64,000 bases of DNA from Datisca glomerata (taxonomy: Eukaryota > Streptophyta > Magnoliopsida > Cucurbitales > Datiscaceae): the NCBI GenBank assembly GCA_003255025.1, contig QANY01006190.1, positions 534,317 to 598,316 on the forward strand. The letters run 5' to 3'. This document shows, in pieces, positions 23,014 through 34,179 of the stretch. The position numbers and the translations under genes are program-made. The notes beneath the pieces are model-generated. The model was not told the origin of the DNA, ran no database searches, and worked only from the letters and a program-made list of their open reading frames with translations. Position 1 is the first letter of the stretch. Each line of letters starts with the position of its first letter.

Positions 23014-23489
23014 GTTTGGTGCCTTTCTGTTCTTTCAAATGCTATTTGTCTTGCAAATCATGCTATGATTTTTTTGTTGATTTTATGAGAAAGAGTTGTA
23101 GACCTAAATACTTGATGCTTCTTATCAAGTTTATAGCTCTGACGTATTGCAGAGATCATCTTGTACTAGTACATATCTATTCATCGAAGATCACAAACAA
23201 TATTTGTTAAAGTTAATAATAATTGTAATAATAATACCAATATACTTATGCTCTTAAACATTATAATCTTATCCTCTCTTTTTATGTGAATCTTAATTTG
23301 CTTAAACATGTGAGATGCATCAATCAACTAATTTTTTAGTTGCTTTAAGTGTATAAACAGACCAATTTGAGTAGCTAATGACCTACAACTATAAAAATTA
23401 TAAAAAAGATTTCCATTTTAGATTCTTATACATTATATCATAGGAAAATTACACAAATAACTAGCTTTGGGGTTCATTATAAATCAATG
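23014..23489 (+). other. PFK 3' flank
   Basis: AT-rich sequence follows the PFK stop codon (TAG at 23011-23013) up to the gypsy element. It should contain the 3' untranslated region. AATAATAATACC-like repeats lie near 23217-23240. Nothing coding is seen. Confidence 0.5.
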
Positions 23490-23494
23490 GTCTT

Positions 23495-24054
23495 TGTTAT
23501 GAGTGCTTCCTAAAAACCAATAAAAGGAGGACACGCATCCAATCTGACATGAACTCACCAATCCGTGACGAGGGAAGGTCAAGCTAGATGGAGCTCTTAA
23601 GGAGCAAAGAATATGCATTGGGGGCTTGGAAGTCCGAATAATGACCCACATCAGTACCATCATTATGCGCTGAAAGTAAGAGTCTAATCACCAATACCCA
23701 TGTTGGACCAGTCTCTCTCAAGTCACCTCGACCATTCTGTCAACTCGAGGGACAATGACATTAAATGTCGCCCCCAACTCGTCACATCAACAAGGAACCG
23801 CCATACCTCCGAGGTGTCTTCGACACGCTCCCATTGGCCAAGGTAAGCAACTCTCCCATAGGGAAAACTCTACCAAAATTACTCCAAGATACTGACTTAG
23901 GTATCGGAGGCCCTTAGGCGAAGGAACCACCCCCGTGTTCTGTTCGTCTTTCGGGTTCTTTGTTTGTATTTTGCAGATTCTCAAAGTCAAGAGGAATTCC
24001 CCGCTAAAGGGGGGATGTCATGTAACATTACTGTTAAGATTTTTGGCATCAACA
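23495..24054 (+). repeat. 5' LTR of the gypsy element
   Basis: About 560 bp, TGTTATGAGTGCTTCC to GGCATCAACA. It matches 31234-31774 and 34180-35272 but lacks two blocks they share. One is about 70 bp near 23560. The other is near 23835 and contains the TATA-like GGTATAAATACC, so this copy seems to have lost its TATA box. Confidence 0.85.
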
Positions 24055-24056
24055 GT

Positions 24057-24073
24057 TGGCCCCGTCTGTGGGA
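24057..24073 (+). promoter_or_regulatory. primer binding site of the gypsy element
   Basis: TGGCCCCGTCTGTGGGA follows the LTR by two bases. It resembles the TGGCGCCGTCTGTGGGA found after the LTR in Tat-group elements, with one changed base. I do not assign the tRNA. Confidence 0.75.
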
Positions 24074-24319
24074 ATCGACATCAAAATTGTCCTATTTGAA
24101 ATACAGAAAGACGAACCTAATCTAGCTACATCATCGATTTTTTTCTTTGTCGTCGAAGGGTGAACCTAAAGCAAAAAGTCTTGCGAGGTTAAAAACAACA
24201 GTTGATCAGCCATGATCGGCGAACCACCAATGGAACAACCCTGGGACACGCTCGTAGAACCACTGGAATCAGTTGTCCTCCACCAGGAGTAGCTAGAGAA
24301 GACAATCCAAATTGGGTCG

Positions 24320-25085
24320 ATGCTCACTCCCAAGCAGAAAGAGAAACTCACGAAGCTCCTTCGAGATAATAGGGATGCCTTTGCATGGACCCACAATGAT
24401 ATGCTCGACATAGATCGACGCGTCATCCGCCACCATCTTAATGTGGACCTGGAGTTTAAACTAGTTAGACTGAAAAAAGAGGAGTGTGAATGCGGAAAGG
24501 ATGTAATTGCTTTTCGGCGGATTAATCAAGGAAGTCCAATACCTGGAGTGGTTGGCCAACGTCGTGTTGGTGAAGAAAACAAATGGAAAATGGAGGGTCT
24601 GTGTAGACTTTACTGATTTAAACAAGACATGTCCCAAAGATAGCTTTCCCCTCCCCTGCATAGACCAGCTGGTCGACGCAACGTCAGGACATGATCTTCT
24701 CAGCTTCTTGGACGCGTACTCCAGGTACAACCAAATCCTGATGCACCCACCCGAACGGGAGAAAACCTCATTCATCCCCAACCGGGGAACTTACTGGCTA
24801 CACTATGATGCCCTTCAGATTAAAAAAATGCAGGGTCACTTATCAAGGGTGGTGAACAAGGTGTTCGCCGAGCAAATATTGAGAAATATGGAGGTGTACG
24901 TAGGCAATATGCTTGTCAAAAGCAAGAGGTCCGCAGACCACATCGCCAACCTCGCCAAAATGTTCGACACCTTGAGGAAATATAAGATGAGGCTAAACCC
25001 CTCAAAATGCGTTTTCGATGTTAACTCAGGGAAATTTTTGGGTTTGTGGTTAATCAGTGAGGGATTGAAGCCAACCCCGGCATGA
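24320..25085 (+). pseudogene. gypsy reverse transcriptase with YVDD changed to YVGN
   Basis: The region opens with KQKEKLTKLLRDNRDAFAW, the segment just before the RT fingers. It continues, after a frame change near 24510, with LANVVLVKKTNGKWRVCVDF and LNKTCPKDSFPLPCIDQLVD, then DAYSRYNQILMHPPEREKTS. Between about 24790 and 24840 the frame is shifted. The catalytic box reads VYVGNMLVKS (about 24893-24922) instead of YVDD, so both catalytic aspartates are lost. LNPSKCVFDVNSGKFLG follows. Only about 250 bp separate this from the primer site, leaving no room for gag or protease. Confidence 0.88.
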
Positions 25086-26305
25086 TAAGGGCATTGCTGA
25101 AGATGGAACCCTCGAATAGCATCAAGGGGGTCCAGTATCTCACAGGGCGAGTCACCGCACTCAACCGTTTCATCTCTCGGGCTACAGATAAATGCCTTCC
25201 TTTCTTCAAAATCCCTAGGAAGAACATGTTATTCGAATAGACCCAGGAGTGTTAGGAGTCTTTCTTAGCCCTAAAAAGCTACATGAGTTCCCCAGCACTG
25301 CTTTCCAAACCTGTGACGGGCAATGTGTTGTCATACCTGGCGGTTTTAGAAACAGCCGTTAGTGCCGCCCTGGTCCGAATCGGGGATGATCTCATCCAAA
25401 AGTCAATATATTATGTTAGTATGCCATGGTGGGGGTAGAGAAGCGCTACCCAAACTTGGAGAAGATGGCCCTCGCCTTTGTCACCGCGACATAAAAGCTC
25501 TGTCCATTTTTCCAAGCCCACTCCATTCAAATCCTCACGAACTCCCCACTCAGGCAGGTCCTCAAGGAATCAAACACCTCGGGACGCATAGCTAAGTGGG
25601 TCATTGAACTCAACGAATTCGATCTTCGGTTTATCCCACGAACTGCCATTAAAGGGCAAGCATTGACGAATTTCATCGCGGATATGACGATAGGTTGTGA
25701 GGGGGAAGCAAAAACCAGAGAGGATCCTTGGACCTTATACGTAGACGGTGCCTCAAATGAGATGGGGAGCGGAGCAGACATACTACTATTAGCACTTGCC
25801 CAATTTGAGTTGAGTATGCTCTACGTTTTGGGTTCAAAGCCTCGAATAATGAAGCGATTATGAGGCACTGCTCACAGGAATGAAGTTGGTATGGACTTTG
25901 AATGTGAGAGCATTGAAAATCTATAGTGACTCCCAACTTGTTGTCAACCAAATTAACGATGAATATCAGACAAAAGGAGACAATATGGCCAAATATATGT
26001 CCCAAGCGCATGCCTTTCGTGGAAGATACGATTCCTACACAATCCAGCAAATCCCCAGGAGCCTGAACACTAACGCGAATGCACTGGCCAAGCTGGCCTC
26101 CGCCTACGACACCAAGGTTAGTAGGATGGTGCCAGTGGAATTTCTTCTCTTCCTGAGCATCAATAACGAAGAAGTACTGGAAACCAGTAGGGTAGCAACG
26201 GTGTCATCGTGGATCACCCCCATATTCGAGTATTTACGGGATGAAACTATACCCTCGATAGGAAAACTGCCTGAAAGCTCCGCCTCAGGTCGGCCAATTA
26301 CATAA
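25086..26305 (+). pseudogene. gypsy RT thumb and RNase H (broken)
   Basis: After the RT come GRVTALNRFISRATDKCLPF-like connection sequence and RNase H. The first strand reads WTLYVDGASNEMGSGADILL (25730 on). Then come LKIYSDSQLVVNQI (25914 on) and NTNANALAKLAS (26071 on), where the third acidic residue usually found in the last motif is Asn. Stops at 25081 and 25861 divide the domain. Confidence 0.82.
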
Positions 26306-26379
26306 TCATCAACGAAACTCTATACTAAAGAGCATTTTCATACCACGAGGCACTGTATGTCATGAAGGAGGTCGATGAA

Positions 26380-27394
26380 GGAGTTTGTAGAAACCACGGT
26401 GGCGCCCGAGAACTGCACCATAAATTGAAAAGGCAGGGGTATTACTGGCCAACAATGGTCTCAGACACCAAGAATTCTGTAAGAAGATGCGACAGATGCC
26501 AAAAGACTGCGGATGTTCCACACCAACCACTATAACCTTTCACCTCCATCCCAAGTCCGTGGTTGTTCGCTCAGTGGGGGTGGATTTAATCAGACATCTA
26601 CCAATGGGGAAAGGCTAGAACAAATTCGCCATCATTGTCATTGACTATTTCACCAAATGGGTAGAGGCATAGCCCTTGGCCACTATCCATGAGCATAAAA
26701 TCATGGACTTCTTATGTAAAAACTTGATATGCAGGTTTAGTATCCCCTAAACAATCATAACGGACAATGGAAAACAATTTGATAACGCCTAATTCAAGTG
26801 GACGTGCGAGCATCTCAAGATTAGGCATCTCATCTCTTCACCATCCTACCCACAGTCCAATGGACATGTATAGACAGTCAACAAAACTATCAAGCATAAA
26901 CTCAAGACCAAACTAGAAGGAAGGAATGAATTGTGGGTCGATGAGCTCCCAAGCGTCCTATGGGCATATAGGACCACGAGTAGAAAGGCAATATGAGAAA
27001 CCCCCTACAGACTAGCCTTAGGAAAAAATGCCATTATTTCGGTGGAAACTGGCATACCCTCTCATCGAGTCCAACTGTATGACCCAGAGCAGGACGACAC
27101 AACTTGGATCATCTGGAAGAACTACGAGACCAGGCTTATATATGAAATGAGGCTCATTAGCTCACCGCCTCACGATAATACAACTCTAGGATGAAGGTCT
27201 GTCGGTTTTGGGTAGGCGACTTAGTCCTACGAAAAAGGAAGGACACGGAAGTAGGAGCCCTCAAGCATAACTGGGAAAGGCCTTATTTGGTAAATGAGGT
27301 GGTACGCCTCAACACTTATCGATTGCAGGATATGGACAGACAAGTTTTGGCACACCTTTGGAATGCTGAGCACCTAAAAGTCTACTACCAATAA
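26380..27394 (+). pseudogene. gypsy integrase (broken, catalytic Glu codon is a stop)
   Basis: The zinc finger is HGGARELHHKLKRQGYYWP (26399 on) with CDRCQK. The core shows VGVDLI (about 26575), IIVIDYFTKWVEA, ITDNGKQFDNA (about 26756) and YPQSNGHV followed by TAG at 26871-26873, where the active-site Glu codon is expected. KHKLKTKLEGRNELWVDELP and the C-terminal module GALKHNWERPYLVNEVVRLN (27262 on) complete the domain. Several further in-frame stops are present (near 26620, 26671, 26749). Confidence 0.88.
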
Positions 27395-27480
27395 AATAAA
27401 GAGGAAGAAAAGAGGATTGTAGCCCGACCAGACATCAAATATAAAGATTATTCTCTCCCAAAAATGGACCGAAAGAAAAA

Positions 27481-28190
27481 AGTGATGTCTAACTTCTGTT
27501 TTAGCTGACTAGAGGAGAAAATGAGCTCTGGTTAGAGCATAATGCATGGCTAGACTCTGAAAGGAAAAAGTGATGTCTGATTTATATTCTAGCTCGCCAG
27601 GCGGGAAAATGAGCTCTGGTCAGAGTAGAAATGCCTCGTTAGACTTCGAAAGGAAAAAGTGATGTCTGGCTTGCATTCTAGCTCGCCAGACGAGAAAAGG
27701 AGCATTAGTTAGAGTAGAAATGCCTAGCTAGACTTCGAGAGGAAAAATGATGTTTGGCTTTCGTTCTAGCTCACTAGACTAGAAAAAGTAATATCTGACT
27801 TGCGTTCTAGCTCGCCAGACGGGAAAATGAAAATGAGTTTTGGTCAGAGTAGAAATGCCTGACTAGATTCTGAAAGGAAAAAGTAATGTTTGGCTTGCGT
27901 TCTAGCTCATCAGATGGGAAAATGAGCTTTGGTCAGAGCAGAAATGCCTAGCTAGACTCCGAAATGAAAAAATGATGTCTGGCTTGCGTTATAGCTCGCC
28001 AGACGAGAAAAAGGAGCTCTATTCAGAGCAGGAATACCTGGTTAGACTCTAGAAGGTAAAAATTGATGTCTTGCTTGCTCTTTAGCTTGCTAGATGGGAA
28101 AAGGTGCTAACCTAAGCAGAGACGCATGATTGGGCGTCAAAAGAGAGAGGAAAGTTTGACATGCTCTTCAGCTCACTAGACTGGAAGCAA
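27481..28190 (+). repeat. tandem array in the 3' non-coding region of the gypsy element
   Basis: Units of about 87-95 bp start with AGTGATGTCTGGC-like sequence at about 27481, 27569, 27659, 27746, 27787, 27882, 27971, 28062 and 28152. The unit beginning at 27746 is cut short to about 41 bp. Shared blocks are TTCTAGCTCGCCAGACG, GAAAATGAGCTCTGGTCAGA and GAAATGCCT(A/G)GCTAGACT. Such arrays between integrase and the 3' LTR are known in Tat-group elements and can seed satellite DNA. Confidence 0.9.
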
Positions 28191-28789
28191 GCTCGATTTG
28201 AAGTAGGTGTGCCGAAACAGACCTCCCGCATAGAGCAATACCTAAAAAACTCATGAAGCTACAGGAGGATCGTATGACCCAATCTCCTTCAAAGGGGGCA
28301 ATCCACCAGGAAATGAGATAATAAAGGTATCCTCAGTATCTAGGATAACAAAAATTATTACTTAAAACATTCATGAAGCAGGAACGAGAAACCAAACTTC
28401 CATCGAGTGCAAGTTAGAGCTCGACAATAGTAAAGCTTCAAGAATTTAAGGCCATCAAAGACATGGATTATAACAGGAGCAAGAAAGAAGATAGGGCCAT
28501 CGAAGAAATCACATTCTCATTCAAAAGAAAAAGAAATATTACAGCCAAAAAGGAAAAGGAAAAAATTATAAAAAAAACTAAATAAAACTCCAGGAGTGCC
28601 GACGAGAATTCTAAGCGAGCTCTGGCGCCAGAGGTCAGGCCTCCTCAGTTTGACCCAAAGGTAAAAGGGACCCCCTCGTATCGGGACCGACCTGGGAAGC
28701 TTTCAACACTAGGAGATCGGGGGCAGCAGAAGAAGGTTGGGAATCCTCCGCACGAACCAGATCTAGACTCTAGGGAAGAGGTGAAGATT

Positions 28790-30841
28790 CCAGAGGACAA
28801 TTGAGGAAGCTCAGGTCCAACTCATGATGAACCTCAACGACCTCATCTCGGTAGTTATCGTAGCCCAGGAAGAATTCCAAGAGTAAGGCAGCCTTGAACT
28901 CGGGGGATTCTCTTAAGTCCTCTACACCATTTGTAGGGTTTTCAGACCATTGATTGGACCTCTACCACAAAGTAACCTCTGTCAAGCCCAATTGTTGAAT
29001 GATCTCCCTAAAGTTGGAACTTCACTAACATGATGCTCTCCTACTGATGAAGACTCGTGACAATCTTCTCACGATTGAACAGTCAAGCCTCCAAACCCCA
29101 ACAAACTTCCTGAGTTAGAGAGATCTCATCCCTAGCCTAAGCCAACTCTTCCTCGAGACTCGCCAATATCCCCGCCACAACACGGAGCTCTTGGATCTCC
29201 CCCGTCAATTGTTCATCGGCTTGAAGAAGGAATTACACCTCTAGGCCCTGTCTACAAGCTCAGCCTCGTACTTCGAAGCAAACACTATAGATCTACAACA
29301 GCCATACTGTACTAACATTACGGCGCTGTAGGAAAGAAGCTATAAACATCGATAGGCAAATAAGGAAATGACAAACAGACAAGGAAAGTGCAGAAAGACA
29401 GTGCTTACATCTAAGGTATGCCCCTTAAATGCATCTACAAACTTCGCCCCTTGTAGCTCGAGAAGGCGAAAGATACCCGAGGCTCTTTGGGAATGCTCCT
29501 AGTGGTCTTCGGAGAAGAAGCGAGAATAGATGATGGAAGATGAGGCGAATGCGGTAGTATTACCCTGATGTTCCTTGAGGATAAGTAGAAGAGAGAGGGG
29601 GAGGCCTTCCCTTCTTTCGACTTCCCCAACTTTTTGGATCGGAGGGCCTCCATTCTCTACGCCTTGACACCCCCGAGCTCCTCCCATGTTTGGTTCGAAG
29701 AAGCACCCCTGATCAATTCTGCAGGAAATGAATTAACGATAAGACCGTAAAAGGGGGGGGGGGAGAGAAGAACGACGTCACATATGATTAAAGAAGGGCT
29801 CCTGGAATTACCAGGACGAAGACTCCCCAAAATGGGCCCTACTGAACGGGCTCTGTCGAATCCAACAGTGAAGTCCGCATAAGGATCTAGATACAACCTG
29901 ACCTAGAGCACTGACTCGGATGAGGTAAGGAAGTGAAGTGATGTTGGTCCGGGAGGACCTTGGCAAGATTAAGAATCCGGACCTCGAAGTGGGCGGAAAG
30001 TTCGTTTGGCTTCTGCCTTCCCATTGCACACAAGAAAGAAGAGGAAGGCAACCCCATAGTTGGACACAAACATGCTTTCCACCTCCAAGTCACGATCTCA
30101 CCTATGGTCCCAAAGACCCAAGGCGTTGAACCCAAAAACCCCGGACCCTAAGGACAAGACTCCTAGGATCTAGAGATCACGAACCAATAGTCTTTCCACT
30201 CGTTATGCCAGGTGGGGACCCTCCGGTCATACTACTGATGTAATACCGGCCCGGGGCTTGAGAAGGATCCTCCTCACCTGACTTTTTGGGAGGAGTCTTT
30301 AGTTGGAATAGAAAGTCAAATTCCTCCAACGTTAAGTCCTCACCGCAGTATAACTTCCACAGGACCCAACATCGTACCAACACCCTCCAAGAATTATGTT
30401 GGAGTTGGGCCAGAGTTATCCCCATTGAATAAAACCATCTCCTGAAAAGCATGCAATGGGAGGCGCAACCCGGCCTCCAAAGCCGCCGGTACAACCCGGT
30501 TCCTCCATGTGGTGGGGCATTGATTCTCTAATCCGGGAGATGGTATTCTTTTGGATGGCGCCTAGATCCTTCTCGGTCAGCATAAGGGGTAGTCATCGAC
30601 TCCCACAACGTTCGGGGTCAACAGGAGAACCAGTGGCCTCGTTCGGTGAACTTGAATCCATGCGACCGACGTAACTCTTTGAATCCCCCAGATAGGGTAA
30701 TAAAACAAGAATGAATAAGGCGGGGGTGGGGGTAAAAAGGGAAGTTGTTAGGGGGCTCGTCTCTCTCGGATGGGCAAAGAGTAAGAAACATGTAGAAAAC
30801 ACTCTTTTATAGGTCTCGGAGCTAGTAATGATCAGGACCAT
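28790..30841 (-). pseudogene. antisense gene of the gypsy element, putative-transposon-protein (PF04195-like)
   Basis: On the minus strand, opposite to pol, a long decayed frame runs from about 30841 down to 28790. The N-terminal part reads LMLTEKDLGAIQKNTISR. It leads into FYSMGITLAQLQHNSWRVLV and CGEDLTLEEFDFLFQLK with PGRYYIS (30490-30230), resembling the plant putative gypsy-type transposon family PF04195. A polar middle follows. A helical stretch, EQLTGEIQELRVVAGILASL then EEELA, lies near 29200-29140, and a C-terminal block, LGYDNYRDEVVEVHHELDLS, near 28870-28810. Stops and frameshifts split it into at least six pieces. Function is unknown. Confidence 0.6.
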
Positions 30842-31233
30842 TAAAACAATCCAATGGGTCAGGAAGCCACCGACCCGCGAACTGACAAGCTCAGGGAATC
30901 AAACGTCACCCATGAGCTCGTCGATGTGACAAGTGACGCTTCAGGAGCCAGGGTCACAGGGTCCTCACCCCCTCTTATTCACACACCATCATTGCCATTA
31001 CTCTCGAGAGGAGACCAAATTCAAATTTCAATAAAAGCGAGAACCCAAGCGCGGTGAATTTCACCTGAAAAAGGGATTTAGGTCAAGACGCTTCGACAAG
31101 ACAGAGTCACGCCCATACTAGTTACTTAAAGCAATAGAAGCTCCCAACAATTCGACACGTACTCGGGAAAAGGCATAGAAGTCTTTAGACTTGAGTAGAT
31201 AGAATCCACGCAGAGTCCTCGACTATGGACAAC

Positions 31234-31774
31234 TGTTATGACTTATGAGTACTTCCTGGAAACCGATAAAAGGTGGACACATATCCTAATAGTATCATGA
31301 TGCACCGTATGGGAACCCTGCCACGTCCCAGTCATGCGCCAGGCGTTCTAACTGACTTGACCTCCCAAACCGCGAATGAGGGAAGGTCGGTTAGACAGAG
31401 CTCTTAAGGAGCAGAGAATACGTGCTGAGGACCTGGAAGTCTGAGTAACGACCCAACGTTAGCACCATCATTACACGCTGAAAGTAAGAGTCTAATCGCC
31501 GCTACCCATGAACCGGTCTCTCTCAAGTCACCTCGACCTTTCTGTCAGCTTAAGGGACAAGGGCATTAAATGCCACCCCCATTTCATTACATCAACAAGG
31601 AACCGCCATACCTCTGAGGCATCCTTGACACAGTCTTCTTGGCCACATCATCAAAAGCTTCATCGACACACATCCTTCTCCAAGGGTTCAAGTATAAACA
31701 AGGGTGTTCACGGTTCGATTTGGTCAATTTTTTGGCAAAAAATCAAACCAAAACTTCGGTTCGGCAATAATAAC
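31234..31774 (+). repeat. 3' LTR copy A of the gypsy element, truncated
   Basis: This starts TGTTATGACTTATGAGTACTTCC and follows the 34180 copy. The match includes the start of an hAT-like MITE at about 31699 (CAAGGGTGTTCACGG, a decayed TAGGGGTGTTC end). Similarity to the LTR and MITE ends near 31774, where LINE-derived sequence begins. Confidence 0.85.
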
Positions 31775-32390
31775 GGAATAAGAATCTACACTCTTCGCAA
31801 CGTTAAGGGGAGATGCACGAAGAGCTACACAATCAGTACATTCTAAATAGTCCGCGCATCTTAGCTAAATTATGCGCTACACCATTGTTAGATGTAGGAA
31901 CATAAACAAAATTTACATTGTCAAAACAATTTCTAACAAAAAGAATGTCATGAATAGGGGACTCTAGATCTCCATCCTTACTGCAGGAAGCATTCGACAC
32001 ATTAATTAATCTCAAGACGTCTGAACAAACCATGAGATTCATTATGTTTCACGATTGACTTTCCTCCATTGCCCATAAAACTGTCATTGCTTCGCCTACC
32101 ATTGAATTCAGAACAAAATTAACTCTTTTAAATCCAACAACTATCACAATATTGTTTGGATTGATCAAACACCAGCCTAAACCTCCATTGTTAGTGGTTG
32201 AATTCCATGCAACGTCAGTATAAATTCTCCAATTAGAGTGAGAATTAATGCCCATGTTGCTGGTAATTGGGAAGGGTGAGAAATCCCCATCTCAGCTACT
32301 TGGCGGGTGTTTTGAGCTGTTTCGGTACAACTTAAGCCAATATCTATAGCATCTGCTTGCCCCCTCTTCACCACATCAAAAGGGGTTGCA
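31775..32390 (-). pseudogene. LINE RNase H fragment (copy A)
   Basis: On the minus strand the pieces read GINSHSNWRIYTDVAWNSTT (about 32255 on), VGFKRVNFVLNSMVGEAMTV and VCSDVLRLINVSNASCSKDG, ending FVYVPTSNNGVAHNLAKM. This is the C-terminal RNase H-like domain of plant L1-type elements. It is the same insertion as at 36941-37540, because both are followed by the same host repeat. Confidence 0.8.
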
Positions 32391-33027
32391 ATTTCTACTA
32401 ATGATTGACATCAACTAATACTTCATCTATGTTATGGTGGTCTAGAACAACCGAAAATAGAATTAAGACTCATAGTGTTAGTGGTTTAACTGAGCTTCGT
32501 AAAGAAGTTTTAAGTTTCAATAAAAAAATTATAAGTATATATAATCATTGTATTAGATGAAATTCTGATAATACTAAACTAAATTTTACTTTATAATTAT
32601 TCTTATGAAATCTGAATCAAAAGACTAGTAATAAATTACTACGATTAGCAATTTAAAACTATCATACAAAATGATATACTTCAATTAAGTAATTTGTGAG
32701 CACAATGAAAGGGTTTAAAGGAAATGAAATCATAAGTATCTGTTATACATTTAATTTTCTGGGGATTGTAGTTCAAGAAATATATATTTGATTGACTCCT
32801 TATTGAAATTGATTGAAAACATGAACTACATATAAAAGCTAATCTTTAAATTATATTTTGATTTACGTACACTACTTAAAAAAATTAAGGATTTTTATTT
32901 GAGGACTTAAATTAAATTATACAATGATTAAAAAACTATAAAAGGAAAAAAAAGAAAAAGATAACTTTAAAAGAAAAAAAGAAAAAAAAACAGACATACA
33001 ACTATACCAACTTTGCTTTTTAATTTA
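32391..33027. repeat. dispersed repeat, copy A (partial)
   Basis: Matches 37550-38180 and, apart from an insertion, 41740-42189 plus 43496-43690. It runs from TAATGATTGACATCAACTAA to TTTTTAATTTAG and then switches at once to gypsy sequence (GATCCAGAGATCACGAACC). Non-coding. Confidence 0.85.
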
Positions 33028-34179
33028 GGATCCAGAGATCACGAACCAGCAGTCATTCCACTCGTTATGCCAGGTGGGGACACTGTTCATGAGTCCTTTC
33101 ACACCCCTGTCATAACACTAATGTAATACCATCATGGGGCTCAAGAAGGAGCTTCCTCACCCGACTTTTTAAGAGGAATCTTCAGTTGGAACAGAAAGTC
33201 GAATTCCACCAACGTAAAGTCCTCGCCGCAGTATAACCTCCACAGGACCTAACATCCCACCAAGACCCTCCAAGAATTAGGTCAGAGTTGGGCTAGAGTT
33301 ATCTCCATTAAAAAAACCATCTCTTGAGGAAAGCATGTAAGGTGAGGAGCAGCCCGGCCTCCAAAGCCGCCTGGTACAACCCGGTTCTTCAGTGTGGTGG
33401 GGCACTGATTCTCTCACCCTCCTCCAGCAGCTGTAGGTGGATGTAATCCGGGAGATGGTGCTTCTTCCGGATAGCGCCTAGATTTCTCTCAGTCATATAT
33501 AAGGGGTAGTCATTGACTCCTTAATGGCCAGAACTCTCATTCAGACTCGCACAACATTCAGGGTCAACACGAGAACCGGTGGCCTTGGTCGGCGAACATG
33601 AATACATGTGACCAACGAAAATCTCTGAATCCCCGAGATAGGGTAATGAAATGAGAATGAAGAAGGCGGGGGTGGGGGGAAAAGGGGAAGTTGCTAGGGG
33701 GCTCGTCTCCTCAGATGGGAAAAAGTGAGAAACAAGAAGAAAACCGCTCATTTATGGGTCTGAGAGCTAGCAACGATCTGGACCATTAAAACAATCTAAT
33801 GGGTCAGGAAGCCACCTGCCGGCAAACTGACAAGCTCAGGGAATCAAACGTCACCCACGAGCTTGTCGATGTGACAAGTGACGCTTCGATAACCAGGGTT
33901 GCTCGGTCCTCAACCCCTCTTGTTCACACATCATCATTACCATTACTCTCGAGAGGCGACAAATTTGAAATTTCAATACATGCAGGAACCCACGTGTTGT
34001 GAATTTCACCTCAAAAGGCATTTAGGTCAAGACACTCCTCCGACAAGACATAGTCACGCTCATACTAGTTACTTAAGCAACGAAAGCTCCCAACAATTCG
34101 ACATATACTCTGGAAAAGGCACATAAGTCATCAGACCCGAGTAGATACAATCCATGCAGAGTCCTCGACTACGGGCAAC
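33028..34179 (+). repeat. second copy of the gypsy 3' internal region
   Basis: Homologous to about 30165-31233, from GATC(C/T)AGAGATCACGAACCA through CATTAGGGTAATGAAA-type blocks to the LTR border. It includes the N-terminal third of the antisense frame (33751 down to 33521 and onward). The copies differ by many substitutions and small gaps. Confidence 0.88.

Noticed and set aside
29750..29765. Run of about 11 G as a possible G-quadruplex signal
   Set aside because: A single homopolymer run in decayed retrotransposon sequence, with no set of four spaced G tracts.
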